Below the pieces are notes generated by a model. It was given only the letters and a program-made list of their open reading frames with translations, did not search any database and had not been told where the DNA came from. Positions 1 to 8,391 of a DNA stretch of 64,000 bases are shown piece by piece; position 1 is the stretch's first letter; the number at the start of each line of letters is the position of its first letter. Made by a program: the position numbers and the translations under genes. Origin of the DNA: Rhizobium sp. CG5 (GTDB lineage: Bacteria > Pseudomonadota > Alphaproteobacteria > Rhizobiales > Rhizobiaceae); assembly GCF_023701945.1 (NCBI RefSeq), contig NZ_JABAEF010000016.1, forward strand, positions 1 through 64,000. Reading direction: 5' to 3'.

Positions 1-48
1 GACGGGGGTAGTGGTCTGCGCCTGAGTTTGATCTGCTGTTATCGGCAT
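1..48 (-). CDS. Possible start of another gene (partial)
   Basis: On the minus strand a GGAGG lies 6 nt before an ATG at 48, followed by an open frame (MPITADQTQAQTTTPV) running off the window. It lies in a different frame from the hydrolase ORF that overlaps it. Only 16 codons are visible and no family can be assigned; the ribosome-binding site is the only support. Confidence 0.3.
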   Translation of the reverse strand, partial: MPITADQTQAQTTTPV

Positions 49-757
49 GATTGGCCTCCAGAGAGTTTTCTAGCGACCTCACTCTGCCACGGTGCAGGCC
101 GCTACTCACCCCTGATGGGATCTCAAGCCTTGCATCGCCTAGCCCGAGTTCCGCGGCAAGGTTGCAGGCCCGAGGGCTCGTGTGGGTCCGGCAATCCATC
201 TCAAACTGCTGCGTGTCAAAGCGCCCGCCGGCGAGAGCGGAAATAGTCCAACCGCCCAGTGAATGGCCGATAGCGGCTATTCTCTTTACATCGATCCTGC
301 CGGCAAGATGAGGATCGGCGATCAGGGCGTCGATGACGCGGCTCAGATCACGCGGCCGCTCCCAGAGTGTCGCGGCTTGGGCCGCATCCTTATTGAACGT
401 GGTGGTGCCGGGATGATCTGGAGCTGCAACGATATAACCTTGCTCGACAAGCGCACTTGCCAGCCAGTTCAGATTGCGCCAGCTGCCGCCATAACCATGG
501 GAGAGAACGACCAGCGGCCGCGCCTCTGATGACGGAGCCGCGTCCCTTATGGCGTCGATGCCGTAAAACACGGCGTTTTCGCCGACGGTCACGGCAGGGC
601 CTGACTGGTCATGGACCGGATACCAGACGGCAACATGAAGCGGTCGAGAACCCTCTTTGTCCAAGTCGGTTTCTCGGAAGCCGATAGCGTCGGCAGAAAA
701 GGCGAGCGTGGCAGCCGACAGCCACAGGCCACCGGTGAGAAAAGCAGATTTCAGCAT
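1..757 (-). CDS. Alpha/beta hydrolase (dienelactone-hydrolase-like), 3' end outside window
   Basis: Read on the minus strand from ATG at 757, the protein begins with a Sec-type signal peptide (MLKSAFLTGG..., cleavage near the FSADA segment), so it is probably exported. It carries the alpha/beta-hydrolase features VLSHGYGG (oxyanion region) and GHSLGGW (nucleophile Ser), as in COG4188-type predicted dienelactone hydrolases; the substrate is unknown. The frame stays open to the window edge (about 252 codons). After roughly residue 205 (AAELGLG) the sequence stops resembling the family. A well-placed RBS and ATG of another frame sit at 48, so the gene may be 3'-truncated or rearranged rather than simply cut by the window. 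The hydrolase identity is solid for the first 200 residues; the end is not. Confidence 0.7.
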   Translation of the reverse strand, partial: MLKSAFLTGGLWLSAATLAFSADAIGFRETDLDKEGSRPLHVAVWYPVHDQSGPAVTVGENAVFYGIDAIRDAAPSSEARPLVVLSHGYGGSWRNLNWLASALVEQGYIVAAPDHPGTTTFNKDAAQAATLWERPRDLSRVIDALIADPHLAGRIDVKRIAAIGHSLGGWTISALAGGRFDTQQFEMDCRTHTSPRACNLAAELGLGDARLEIPSGVSSGLHRGRVRSLENSLEANHADNSRSNSGADHYPR

Positions 758-902
758 GGGAGCCTCTCTGTTGGAAGAACACGGCTCACATATAAAGAAA
801 TCAGATCATCGGAGACCTGAAACACGATCAAGGACCGAACAGCATTCGCTGTTCATGCGCTTTGTGCTGAATGCGGGAACCCTGTCGTGCCGATGGCCCG
901 GT

Positions 903-2975
903 CTATTGCCACATGCCGCGCATGCGGGCGCCGACGTCGATGCGGATCTGGCGGGCGTCGCGTTGGCCGGGCTCATTGGCTTTGACCAGCGGCCAGGCAC
1001 AGCATTCGAAAAATTGCAGCAGGGTGGCCGGGATGAAGCGGGACCGCGCGGCATAGACATGGCGGTCGCCTTGGGCAGTCTGGCCATGGGTGAAAAAGCG
1101 CTGCGGGATGACCAGGTGCAGGCTGTCCTTGGCGCGGGTCATGGCGACATAGAGCAGCCGGCGCTCCTCTTCGATTTCCGCCGTGGTGCCGACGCCGAGA
1201 TCGGAGGGAATGCAGCCGTCGACGCAATTGAGCAGGAAAACCGATTTCCATTCCTGGCCCTTGGCCGAATGGATGGTCGAGAGGATCAGGTAATCCTCGT
1301 CGAGCAGCGGCACGCCGGACTGGTCGCTGGTCGCATCCGGCGGGTCGAGTGTCAGTTCGGTCAGGAACCGTTCGCGCGACGCATAACCGCCGGCGATCTG
1401 CTCCAGTTGCAGCAGGTCGGCCTTGCGGGTATCGGCATCCTCGTGGATGCGGTCAAGATGGGGCTCATACCATTCCCGGGCCCGGCCGATTTCCGAGGGC
1501 CATCCTGTCGTGTTGCTGCGCACCTCGCGCAACATGTCGACAAAGGCGCCCCAATCGGCGCCCGAGCGCGGCGGCGGGGGAATCTCGGCCAGCGCCAGCA
1601 GCGGTTCGGGATCGGCGGCCATGGTTTCCAGCACCTTGCCGGCCGTCTGCGGCCCAACACCCGGCAGCATCTGCAGCAGCCGGAAACCGGCGACGCGGTC
1701 GCGCGGGTTCTGGGCAAAACGCAGGATGGCCAGCAGATCCTTGACATGGGCGCTGTCGAGGAACTTCAGCCCGCCGAATTTGACGAAGGGAATATTGCGG
1801 CGGGTCAGTTCGACTTCCAGCGGTCCGCTATGGCTCGAGGTGCGAAACAACACGGCCTGCTGCTTCAGCGTCGTTCCGGTCTCGCGGTTCTCGAGGATCC
1901 GCTCGACGATGTAATTGGCCTGTTCGGCTTCGTCGCGCACCGTCACAAGCCGCGGTCGCTCGTCCGATTGCCGCTCGGTCCAGAGGTTTTTGGTAAAGCG
2001 CTCGCGGGCCAGATCGATCACGCCATTGGCGGCCGACAGGATGGTGGTGGTCGAGCGGTAGTTGCGGTCCAGCGTGATGATATCGGCCGGTGGCGTGAAA
2101 GTGCCGGGAAAATCGAGGATGTTGCGGATAGTGGCGGCCCGGAACGAGTAGATCGACTGGGCATCGTCGCCGACTACGGTCAGGCCGCGGCCGCCGGGCT
2201 TCAGGGCCATCAGGATCGAGGATTGCAACCTGTTGGTGTCCTGGTATTCGTCGACCAGAACATGATCGAAACGGTTGCCCAGATCCTCCGCCATGCCGGG
2301 ATCGCTGACCATCTGCGCCCAATAGAGCAGAAGATCGTCGTAATCCAGCACGTTCTGCGCCTGTTTCGCCGCGACATAGGCGGCAAACAGGTCGCGCAGC
2401 TGGGTCTCCCAGCTTGCAACCCAGGGATAGTTCAGGCGCAGGACGTCACCGAGCGGCGTTTCGGAATTGACGGCGCGGGAATAGATCGAAAGGCAGGTGC
2501 CCTTGGTCGGAAACCGGGTTTCCATCTTGGAAAAGCCGAGTTCGTGGCGGGCGAGATTCATCAGATCGGCGGAATCCTCGCGATCGTGGATGGTGAAATC
2601 CGGATCGAGGCCGATCTCATAGGCATAGTCGCGCAACAGCCGTGCGCCGATGCCATGGAACGTGCCGGCCCAGGTCAGGGCATCCGTGAGCACGCCGGCA
2701 TTGGCACCGAGGATCTTGCCGCAGATGCGCTCGACGCGCTTGGCCATTTCGGAGGCGGCGCGGCGGGAAAAGGTCATCAGCAGGATGCGGCGCGGATCGG
2801 CGCCGTTGACGATCAGATGGGCGACGCGATGGGCCAGTGTATTGGTCTTGCCCGAGCCGGCGCCTGCAATTACCAGCAGCGGGCCGCCGATACTGCCTTT
2901 TTCCGGTCCGATGCCATGTTCCACAGCCCGGCGCTGGGCCTCGTTCAATGTCTCCAGATAGGCTGTCGCCGCCAT
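903..2975 (-). CDS. ATP-dependent DNA helicase, UvrD/Rep/PcrA family
   Basis: A 690-residue SF1A 3'-5' DNA helicase, expected to act in the cytoplasm in repair or replication restart. Visible motifs in order: Walker A GAGSGKT (residues 38-44), motif II VDEYQDTN, motif III QSIYSFRAA, the TIHSAKGQEW motif, and motif VI LLYVAMTRAKD near the C-terminus. The start at 2975 is preceded by GGAGTGGGA; a longer frame upstream to 3155 has no family-like sequence. The protein is a little shorter than UvrD and has no obvious extra nuclease domain. Alphaproteobacteria usually carry a separate uvrD, so this may be a paralogue. It lies 80 nt downstream of treY on the same strand, but no functional link is evident. 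Confidence 0.9.
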   Translation of the reverse strand: MAATAYLETLNEAQRRAVEHGIGPEKGSIGGPLLVIAGAGSGKTNTLAHRVAHLIVNGADPRRILLMTFSRRAASEMAKRVERICGKILGANAGVLTDALTWAGTFHGIGARLLRDYAYEIGLDPDFTIHDREDSADLMNLARHELGFSKMETRFPTKGTCLSIYSRAVNSETPLGDVLRLNYPWVASWETQLRDLFAAYVAAKQAQNVLDYDDLLLYWAQMVSDPGMAEDLGNRFDHVLVDEYQDTNRLQSSILMALKPGGRGLTVVGDDAQSIYSFRAATIRNILDFPGTFTPPADIITLDRNYRSTTTILSAANGVIDLARERFTKNLWTERQSDERPRLVTVRDEAEQANYIVERILENRETGTTLKQQAVLFRTSSHSGPLEVELTRRNIPFVKFGGLKFLDSAHVKDLLAILRFAQNPRDRVAGFRLLQMLPGVGPQTAGKVLETMAADPEPLLALAEIPPPPRSGADWGAFVDMLREVRSNTTGWPSEIGRAREWYEPHLDRIHEDADTRKADLLQLEQIAGGYASRERFLTELTLDPPDATSDQSGVPLLDEDYLILSTIHSAKGQEWKSVFLLNCVDGCIPSDLGVGTTAEIEEERRLLYVAMTRAKDSLHLVIPQRFFTHGQTAQGDRHVYAARSRFIPATLLQFFECCAWPLVKANEPGQRDARQIRIDVGARMRGMWQ

Positions 2976-3055
2976 TCCCACTCCTGCCGCGATCCCGAGG
3001 GAAAAGCTCGGAACGAAGCACGAACGTAACGCATTTGGCAGGCAATGGAAAGCTG

Positions 3056-5713
3056 TTAGCGTGTGATGAACAGGGCAATCGGATGGTCTTGGAAAAGCGG
3101 GCCTACCGGCAGGCTGGGACTGGCCGCGAGGCTTTTGCCGGTGAGCGCGTTCCATAGCGTATGGCCGGTCAACCGATCCGGCAGATGCAGGGTGGTGTTG
3201 TCGAAGAGGGCAGGATCGACCCGCAGCGCATCGGCCTGCACCATGCCGAACACGCCGCGCGGCACGACGGTCAGCGCAGTGCCGCTTTTGCTGTCGCGCA
3301 GATAGGCGATCACCTGCCCGGCGCCGGGGCCGGAGACCTCCAGCGGCTGGTAGCTGCCTTCAAAGATCGGCGCGGTTTCGCCCTGGCGTAGTTTGAGAAC
3401 GGTGGCAATCAGCCATCTCTTGTAGTCGCCGAAGCTTGAACGATCAGCGTGCGGCGGCTGGGCCGGCGAGGGGAGCCCAAGCCGTTGCGGGCGACGGTTG
3501 TCGGGATCGACCAGCGAAAAATCCATGCGCTCGCTGCCATTGTAGATATCGGGAATGCCGGGCGCCGTCAGTTTGATCATCGTCTGGGATAGGGCGTTGA
3601 GCAGGCCAGCCTGCACATAAGGCTGCAGCGTCTCGTCGAAATCGATCAGAAAATCGCGGTTTTCGGCGGAAAACAGCGCTTTGACGAACCCTGCGACAGC
3701 GGTCTCATAGTCCTGCTTCGGTGCAGTCCAGCTGGTTCGCAGCTTGGCTTCCCGCAATAGCTTTTCCGTATAGGCCAGAAATCTCCGCGGCAGTTCGTCG
3801 TAGAGATCGGGATCGGCAAGGCCGTCCAGGGGCCATAGGCCGGCAAGCGCCTGATAGAGCGTCCATTCGACGGCCGGTTCCGGGACAGGTCGGGTCCGCA
3901 GGACCTCGACCAGCGGCGCATTTTGTCGACGCCAGCGTTCAACGCCAGCCAGCCACGGCTCCGGCGCTTCGGTCAGGGCGTAAAGACGCGCTCGCGCATC
4001 CTCGCCCCGTTTGGTGTCATGGGTCGACGTGGTGGTGAGGCCTTCCGAAGCATCGGTGGCCCGTGCGACCATGGCGGCATGAAAGGCCGCCGGTCCATTC
4101 GAAAGGGTCGGATTTCCCCCCACTTCGTTCAAGCCCAGAACGCCGTTGAAGCGGTAGAACAATGTATCCTCCAGCGATTTCGCCATGATCGGGCCACTCA
4201 ACTGCTGGAAGCGGGCGCGCAGCCGCGACAGGAGGGCGACATCGATGCCTGGACTATTGTGCTTGAGCAGATCGCGGACGAAGGTGATGGCCTGGCGGGT
4301 ATCGTCACTTGTCACGATTGCAGCGGCTGTCGCGGCGATGCTCTCGAGCCGCGCCACATCGCCGTCATCGGCGCCACTGGCGGTCGAATAGGTGCGATAG
4401 ACGGGCAGGGCGGATATCATCGTGCACAGAGCGGTTTCCAACACGCCGGTTGGGAATTCGCGGCCGCTTCGCTCAGTGATCTCGGTCGCAAGAGCAGTCA
4501 GCCGATCCACTTCCCCGGCGAAATTCTCGCGGAGCATCTGCGCCTTGGCATCCGTGAACTGGACCTCGTAGGGCCGTTCATCGTCACCGATCTCAGCAAA
4601 GGCGGCGTGCAATTGCGCAATGCCTTTCGGATCGCTGAGAGCGTCGGCGAGCGACCAGATGAATTCATAGCCCGTGGTGCCGCTGATCGGCCATGCTTTC
4701 GGCAAGGCCTCGTCTCGTTCCAGGATCTTTTCCACGGTGATATAGACGTGATCACCGACGGCAGCCCGCAAACGGGTCAGATAGGCGGCCGGATCGGCCA
4801 GGCCGTCGACATGATCGACCCGAAGCCCCTGCACCAGGCCGCGCTTTACCAGATCGAGCACAAGCCGATGGCTGTCTTCGAAGACATCCCGGTCTTCGAC
4901 GCGCAGGCCGACCAGGCCGGCAACCTCGAAAAACCTGCGGTAACTCAGATGCCGATTGGCACTCTTCCAGCTGGTCAGCCGATAGGGCTGCAGGGCATGC
5001 AGATCCTGAAGCGTTACGGCGCCGGGGGAAAGCGCTGCGAGGCGCTGCTGGAAACGCGTGAATGCTTCGGTGTCGCTGCAGATCTCGCCGATGCGGGCAT
5101 GAAAGGCCGGTGCCTGATCGGGCAGGGCGGGCGGTGCGATCGACAGCAATTGTTCAGCGACCGGATCGTCGCCGATCTCGGCAAGGGCCGTGGCGTAACT
5201 CGCCGGGGCCAGCGGATAGAAGCTGTCGTAGTAGCGAAAGGCCAGTGCATGGGTGTGTTGATCGAGTTCGACCGAAATCCGGCCCTTGGCGCATTCCGCC
5301 TCGAACGTGTCTCCCAGGAACGGCAGGGTCAGCGGCTGCGACCAGTCGATGTCGAAATGCCCGGAGTAAGGGCTGTCACTGCCCCATTCGACGACGCTGC
5401 GCCACCAGCCATTTTCCAGGCTGGCGGCCATATGGTTCGGCACGATGTCGAGGATCAATCCGAGACCGGCCTGCGCCAGCGCGTCGGAGAGTTGTTCAAG
5501 ACCGGCAAGCCCACCGAGGGCCGGATCGATTTCGTTGCAATCGGTGACGTCGTAACCGTGGGTCGAGCCGCTCGTCGCCGTGAAAACCGGCGAGGCATAG
5601 AGATGGCTTATGCCCAGCTTTGTCAGATGCGGAATAAGGGAGATGGCTGATGAGAAATCCGTGCCGTTGCGGAACTGGAGGCGATAGGTCGCCGTGGGTT
5701 TGGGCAAGGGCAT
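3056..5713 (-). CDS. treY: Malto-oligosyltrehalose synthase TreY
   Basis: This 885-residue GH13 enzyme converts the reducing end of maltodextrin or glycogen chains into a trehalosyl unit by intramolecular transglycosylation; TreZ then releases trehalose. Family features visible: an N-terminal TYRLQF start, YASPVF and GSTHGYDVTD, RVDHVDGLADP (nucleophile region), ITVEKIL (acid/base region), STHDTKRGEDARAR, and a C-terminal PDIYNGSE segment. The ATG at 5713 has GGAG upstream and matches the usual N-terminus; the frame extends to 5797 without family-like sequence. A consensus EcfG promoter lies 35 nt upstream (5748-5772), so stress induction is expected. treZ is 9 kb away, also on the minus strand, and glgA is near 34 kb; treX is not in the window. 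Confidence 0.95.
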   Translation of the reverse strand: MPLPKPTATYRLQFRNGTDFSSAISLIPHLTKLGISHLYASPVFTATSGSTHGYDVTDCNEIDPALGGLAGLEQLSDALAQAGLGLILDIVPNHMAASLENGWWRSVVEWGSDSPYSGHFDIDWSQPLTLPFLGDTFEAECAKGRISVELDQHTHALAFRYYDSFYPLAPASYATALAEIGDDPVAEQLLSIAPPALPDQAPAFHARIGEICSDTEAFTRFQQRLAALSPGAVTLQDLHALQPYRLTSWKSANRHLSYRRFFEVAGLVGLRVEDRDVFEDSHRLVLDLVKRGLVQGLRVDHVDGLADPAAYLTRLRAAVGDHVYITVEKILERDEALPKAWPISGTTGYEFIWSLADALSDPKGIAQLHAAFAEIGDDERPYEVQFTDAKAQMLRENFAGEVDRLTALATEITERSGREFPTGVLETALCTMISALPVYRTYSTASGADDGDVARLESIAATAAAIVTSDDTRQAITFVRDLLKHNSPGIDVALLSRLRARFQQLSGPIMAKSLEDTLFYRFNGVLGLNEVGGNPTLSNGPAAFHAAMVARATDASEGLTTTSTHDTKRGEDARARLYALTEAPEPWLAGVERWRRQNAPLVEVLRTRPVPEPAVEWTLYQALAGLWPLDGLADPDLYDELPRRFLAYTEKLLREAKLRTSWTAPKQDYETAVAGFVKALFSAENRDFLIDFDETLQPYVQAGLLNALSQTMIKLTAPGIPDIYNGSERMDFSLVDPDNRRPQRLGLPSPAQPPHADRSSFGDYKRWLIATVLKLRQGETAPIFEGSYQPLEVSGPGAGQVIAYLRDSKSGTALTVVPRGVFGMVQADALRVDPALFDNTTLHLPDRLTGHTLWNALTGKSLAASPSLPVGPLFQDHPIALFITR

Positions 5714-5747
5714 CAGGTGGCATCTCCATGATCGGTTGATGCGGGAG

Positions 5748-5772
5748 AACGGTGGGCGCCGGGCTTTGTTCC
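5748..5772 (-). promoter_or_regulatory. EcfG-type (general stress) promoter of treY
   Basis: On the minus strand GGAAC (5768-5772), 16 nt, then CGTT (5748-5751): an exact match to the alphaproteobacterial EcfG/RpoE2 consensus, 35 nt upstream of the treY ATG. Confidence 0.8.
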
Positions 5773-5790
5773 CGCATTGCACCCGCCAAT

Positions 5791-5816
5791 GGAACAAAAT
5801 GCCGGCATCCCGGGTT
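5791..5816 (+). promoter_or_regulatory. Possible EcfG-type promoter of the PLD-family gene
   Basis: GGAAC (5791-5795), 17 nt, GGTT (5813-5816): one mismatch in the -10. It lies about 90 nt before the phospholipase D-like gene. The leader between them holds two strong inverted repeats (GCGGATC/GATCCGC at 5832-5848 and GGACCCG/CGGGTCC just after). Confidence 0.5.
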
Positions 5817-5909
5817 TAGCGACCGGCGCTTGCGGATCGCAGATCCGCGGGACCCGGCACGACAGCGGGTCCAGGGGTAGAGCAAAGGCGGGGTAAGGCT
5901 TTGGATAAC

Positions 5910-7475
5910 ATGAATCATCACGTTGAGACCAACGGTCTGCAGCCGCTTGAGGCGATCATGCGGCCCGGGCAGAATGTCTGGCGCAAATCGGTGGCCGATC
6001 ATGTCGGCTTTCTGGTCGACGGTGCGGACTACCACCGGGTGCTGGAAGAGGCATTGGAGCGCGCCAGCGAACAGGTGTTCATTGTCGGCTGGGACTTCAG
6101 TGCCGATATCCGCCTGCGCCCGGAAGACCAGGGCTGCGAGCGGCTGGGCGCCTTTCTGCATGGTCTGGTCGAGCGCAAGCCCGAGCTGAAAATCCATCTG
6201 CTGATCTGGGCGATGGGACCGATCTATTCCGGCAAATCCTTGAAAATGTTTGGTAAACGTCGCTGGGTTTCGCACAGCCGCATCGACCTTCGCTTCGATA
6301 CGCACCACCCCGTTCGCGGGTCCCATCACCAGAAAATGGTGGTGATTGATGATGCCGTGGCCTTTGTCGGCGGTATCGACCTGACCGCCAAGCGCTGGGA
6401 TACACCAGAGCATCGAACCGACAATCCGGCGCGCAAGATGCCGGACGGCACGCCCTATGGCCCGGTTCATGACATGCAGGTCATGCTGGACGGCGATGCG
6501 GCGCGCACTGCCGGGGATGTGGCGCGACGTCGCTGGTCGATGGCGACCGGCGAGACGATTGCGCCTGCCCAGAAGCGGACCCGGCCCTGGCCGCGTCATG
6601 TGCCGCATGCCTTTTCCGATTGCGAGGTTGGTTTTGCCCGGACCGAGCCCGGCTATCGCGGCAGCCCCATGGTCGGCGAGGCGATGCAGCTCAATCTCGA
6701 CGCGCTCGCCACCGCCAAGCGGCATATCTATATCGAAAACCAGTATTTCGCCTCGGACCTCGTCTGCGACGTGCTGGCAAGCAAGCTGCAGGAGCCGGAT
6801 GGCCCTGAGATTGTCGTCGTCACCACCCGCACATCGCACGGGATGATCGAACGGCTGGTTTTGGGCGAGAACCGTGACCGCATGGTGCGCCGCCTGAAAC
6901 ATGCCGATATCCACGGCCGCTTCCGTGCCGCCTATCCCGTTGTGCCGGATGGCAAGGGCGGCGAACAGGAAGTGGTCATTCATTCCAAGGTGATCGTCGT
7001 CGACGATACGTTCCTGCGGGTCGGCTCTTCGAACTTCAACCAGCGCTCGGCCGGCCTGGATACGGAACTGGATGTGGCGATCGAGCCGCGCACGAAGGCC
7101 GATCGCCAGACCGCGACCCTGCTGCGCAACCGGCTGCTATCGGAACATCTCAGTGTGTCCCCGCATCTTCTGGCCGAAACGCTGGAGGCGACGGGCTCAT
7201 TGATCGCGGCCTTCGACCGGCTGAATGTCTACGAGCGCGGTCTTCGCCCCTTCAAGGGAACGGCGGCGCGCGGCAAGACGGTTCCGGTGTTCGGCAGCGG
7301 CCTTGTCGATCCGAAATGCACCTGGTGGCCGCTGCAGATTCTGGCTCGGCCGTTTGCCGGTCGCGGCCAATCTCAGCCGGCTTCGCTGGAGGCCGGCTCG
7401 GCGCTCGGCGAGGCCAGCGTCAGCTCGCTGATAACAAGCAAAATCAGGCCGATCGGCAGTGGGATGAAGAAGTAG
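5910..7475 (+). CDS. Phospholipase D-family protein (cardiolipin synthase-like)
   Basis: A 521-residue protein with two HKD signatures: HQKMVVIDD (about residues 140-148) followed by GGID, and HSKVIVVDD (about 358-366) followed by GSSNFNQRS. This is the paired active site of PLD/cardiolipin synthases, which transfer phosphatidyl groups or hydrolyse phospholipids. No N-terminal membrane segments are visible, unlike housekeeping ClsA, which fits the ClsB/YbhO type. Start: ATG at 5910, or an in-frame TTG at 5901 with GGGG 7 nt upstream. Its last 100 nt overlap the convergent YbhN-like gene. E. coli has the same trio (ybhP-clsB-ybhN), which supports a membrane-lipid role. A possible EcfG-type promoter precedes it. 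Confidence 0.85.
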   Translation: MNHHVETNGLQPLEAIMRPGQNVWRKSVADHVGFLVDGADYHRVLEEALERASEQVFIVGWDFSADIRLRPEDQGCERLGAFLHGLVERKPELKIHLLIWAMGPIYSGKSLKMFGKRRWVSHSRIDLRFDTHHPVRGSHHQKMVVIDDAVAFVGGIDLTAKRWDTPEHRTDNPARKMPDGTPYGPVHDMQVMLDGDAARTAGDVARRRWSMATGETIAPAQKRTRPWPRHVPHAFSDCEVGFARTEPGYRGSPMVGEAMQLNLDALATAKRHIYIENQYFASDLVCDVLASKLQEPDGPEIVVVTTRTSHGMIERLVLGENRDRMVRRLKHADIHGRFRAAYPVVPDGKGGEQEVVIHSKVIVVDDTFLRVGSSNFNQRSAGLDTELDVAIEPRTKADRQTATLLRNRLLSEHLSVSPHLLAETLEATGSLIAAFDRLNVYERGLRPFKGTAARGKTVPVFGSGLVDPKCTWWPLQILARPFAGRGQSQPASLEAGSALGEASVSSLITSKIRPIGSGMKK

Positions 7476-8305
7476 ACCACCCGGAAGGCAATCAGCGCGC
7501 CGATCGAGGCCGCTCCGCCCATCAGATAGGTGATGGTTGCTTCCAGCACCCCCAATCCGCCCGGCACATGGCTGACCAGCGCCGTCAGATTGCCGACCAC
7601 ATAGGCGGTGGTCGTTTCCATGTAGCCGGCACTGGCGTTCAGCAACTGATGCAGACAGGCGGCGACGCAGGCGAAATTGGCCGTGCCGATGACGACCTGG
7701 CCAGCGGCGAGGGGCAGGCTCGGCAGGGTGAACGGCCATTTGATGATGGTCACCGAGCCGCGGATGATGGCGGCAGCCATCAAATAGACGGCAATGACGG
7801 CAAGGCAGAGGCCGCCGACGAGCCGGGCCGTTACCGGATCCATGCCGCCGACCTTGGCGGCACTTTCCGGCAGGATCAGCAGGCAGAGGCCGGCCAAGGT
7901 GATCAAGCCTATGCCAACGGTCAGGCCGCAGAACAGAATGACCTTGGCGATTTCCTCAGCGCTGAGGCCCCAGCGGGTATAGAAGCGGTAGCGCACGGCG
8001 CCGCTCGACAGGGCCGCGACGCCGACATTGTGGCCGATCGACAGACCCGTGAAGGAGGCGAGGGCCGCCTTCGGATAGGCAAGCGGCTTGCCGGCATAAT
8101 GCAGCGCCAGATAGTCGAAGCCGGTCAGGCAGAGATAGGACAGCGCCGCAAAGCCGAGCGACAGCAGAAAGCTGGTTTTTGGAATCTGGGCGATGGAAGA
8201 CGTGATATCGTCGAGCGAATACTGGCTGAGGGTCCGATAGGCCAGAAACAGTGCTCCGCAGATGGCGATGACGATAACGATGCGGAGCAGAATGGTCTTG
8301 GTCAT
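7373..8305 (-). CDS. YbhN/UPF0104-type integral membrane protein (LPG-synthase TM-domain family)
   Basis: A 310-residue, strongly hydrophobic protein with about eight membrane segments. It has the family core GHNVGVAALSSGAVRYRFY and VSHVPGGLGVLEA, as in the transmembrane domain shared with lysylphosphatidylglycerol flippases (PF03706), but it lacks the soluble aminoacyl-transfer domain. It is probably a lipid transporter or flippase; the substrate is not deducible. RBS GAGGA precedes the ATG at 8305. Its 3' end overlaps the PLD-family gene tail to tail, and it diverges from the YbhP-like gene. An exact EcfG promoter (8337-8362) lies 32 nt upstream of its ATG. Confidence 0.85.
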   Translation of the reverse strand: MTKTILLRIVIVIAICGALFLAYRTLSQYSLDDITSSIAQIPKTSFLLSLGFAALSYLCLTGFDYLALHYAGKPLAYPKAALASFTGLSIGHNVGVAALSSGAVRYRFYTRWGLSAEEIAKVILFCGLTVGIGLITLAGLCLLILPESAAKVGGMDPVTARLVGGLCLAVIAVYLMAAAIIRGSVTIIKWPFTLPSLPLAAGQVVIGTANFACVAACLHQLLNASAGYMETTTAYVVGNLTALVSHVPGGLGVLEATITYLMGGAASIGALIAFRVVYFFIPLPIGLILLVISELTLASPSAEPASSEAG

Positions 8306-8334
8306 GGTTTATCCTCGTTTCACTCGTGCCTGGC

Positions 8335-8360
8335 GGAACGAAACCAGGGGCTTACGGGTT
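8335..8360 (+). promoter_or_regulatory. Possible EcfG-type promoter of the YbhP-like gene
   Basis: GGAAC (8335-8339), 17 nt, GGTT (8357-8360), 32 nt before the ATG at 8392. It overlaps almost completely with the opposite-strand EcfG promoter of the YbhN-like gene. Confidence 0.55.
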
Positions 8361-8362
8361 CC
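8337..8362 (-). promoter_or_regulatory. EcfG-type promoter of the YbhN-like gene
   Basis: On the minus strand GGAAC (8358-8362), 17 nt, CGTT (8337-8340): an exact consensus match 32 nt upstream of the ATG at 8305. It shares its bases with the plus-strand candidate at 8335-8360. Confidence 0.75.
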
Positions 8363-8391
8363 CACTTTTCCGATTGATCCTGCGAGTTTTT

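Noticed and set aside
657..3029. Very long open frame on the plus strand opposite the helicase gene; similar antisense frames at 3923-5650, 44742-46346, 48396-50144, 52590-54161 and 56070-58172
   Set aside because: They are mirror frames of GC-rich coding sequence: no RBS, no recognisable domain, His/Gln/Arg-rich low-quality translations, and each lies fully opposite a gene with clear catalytic motifs.
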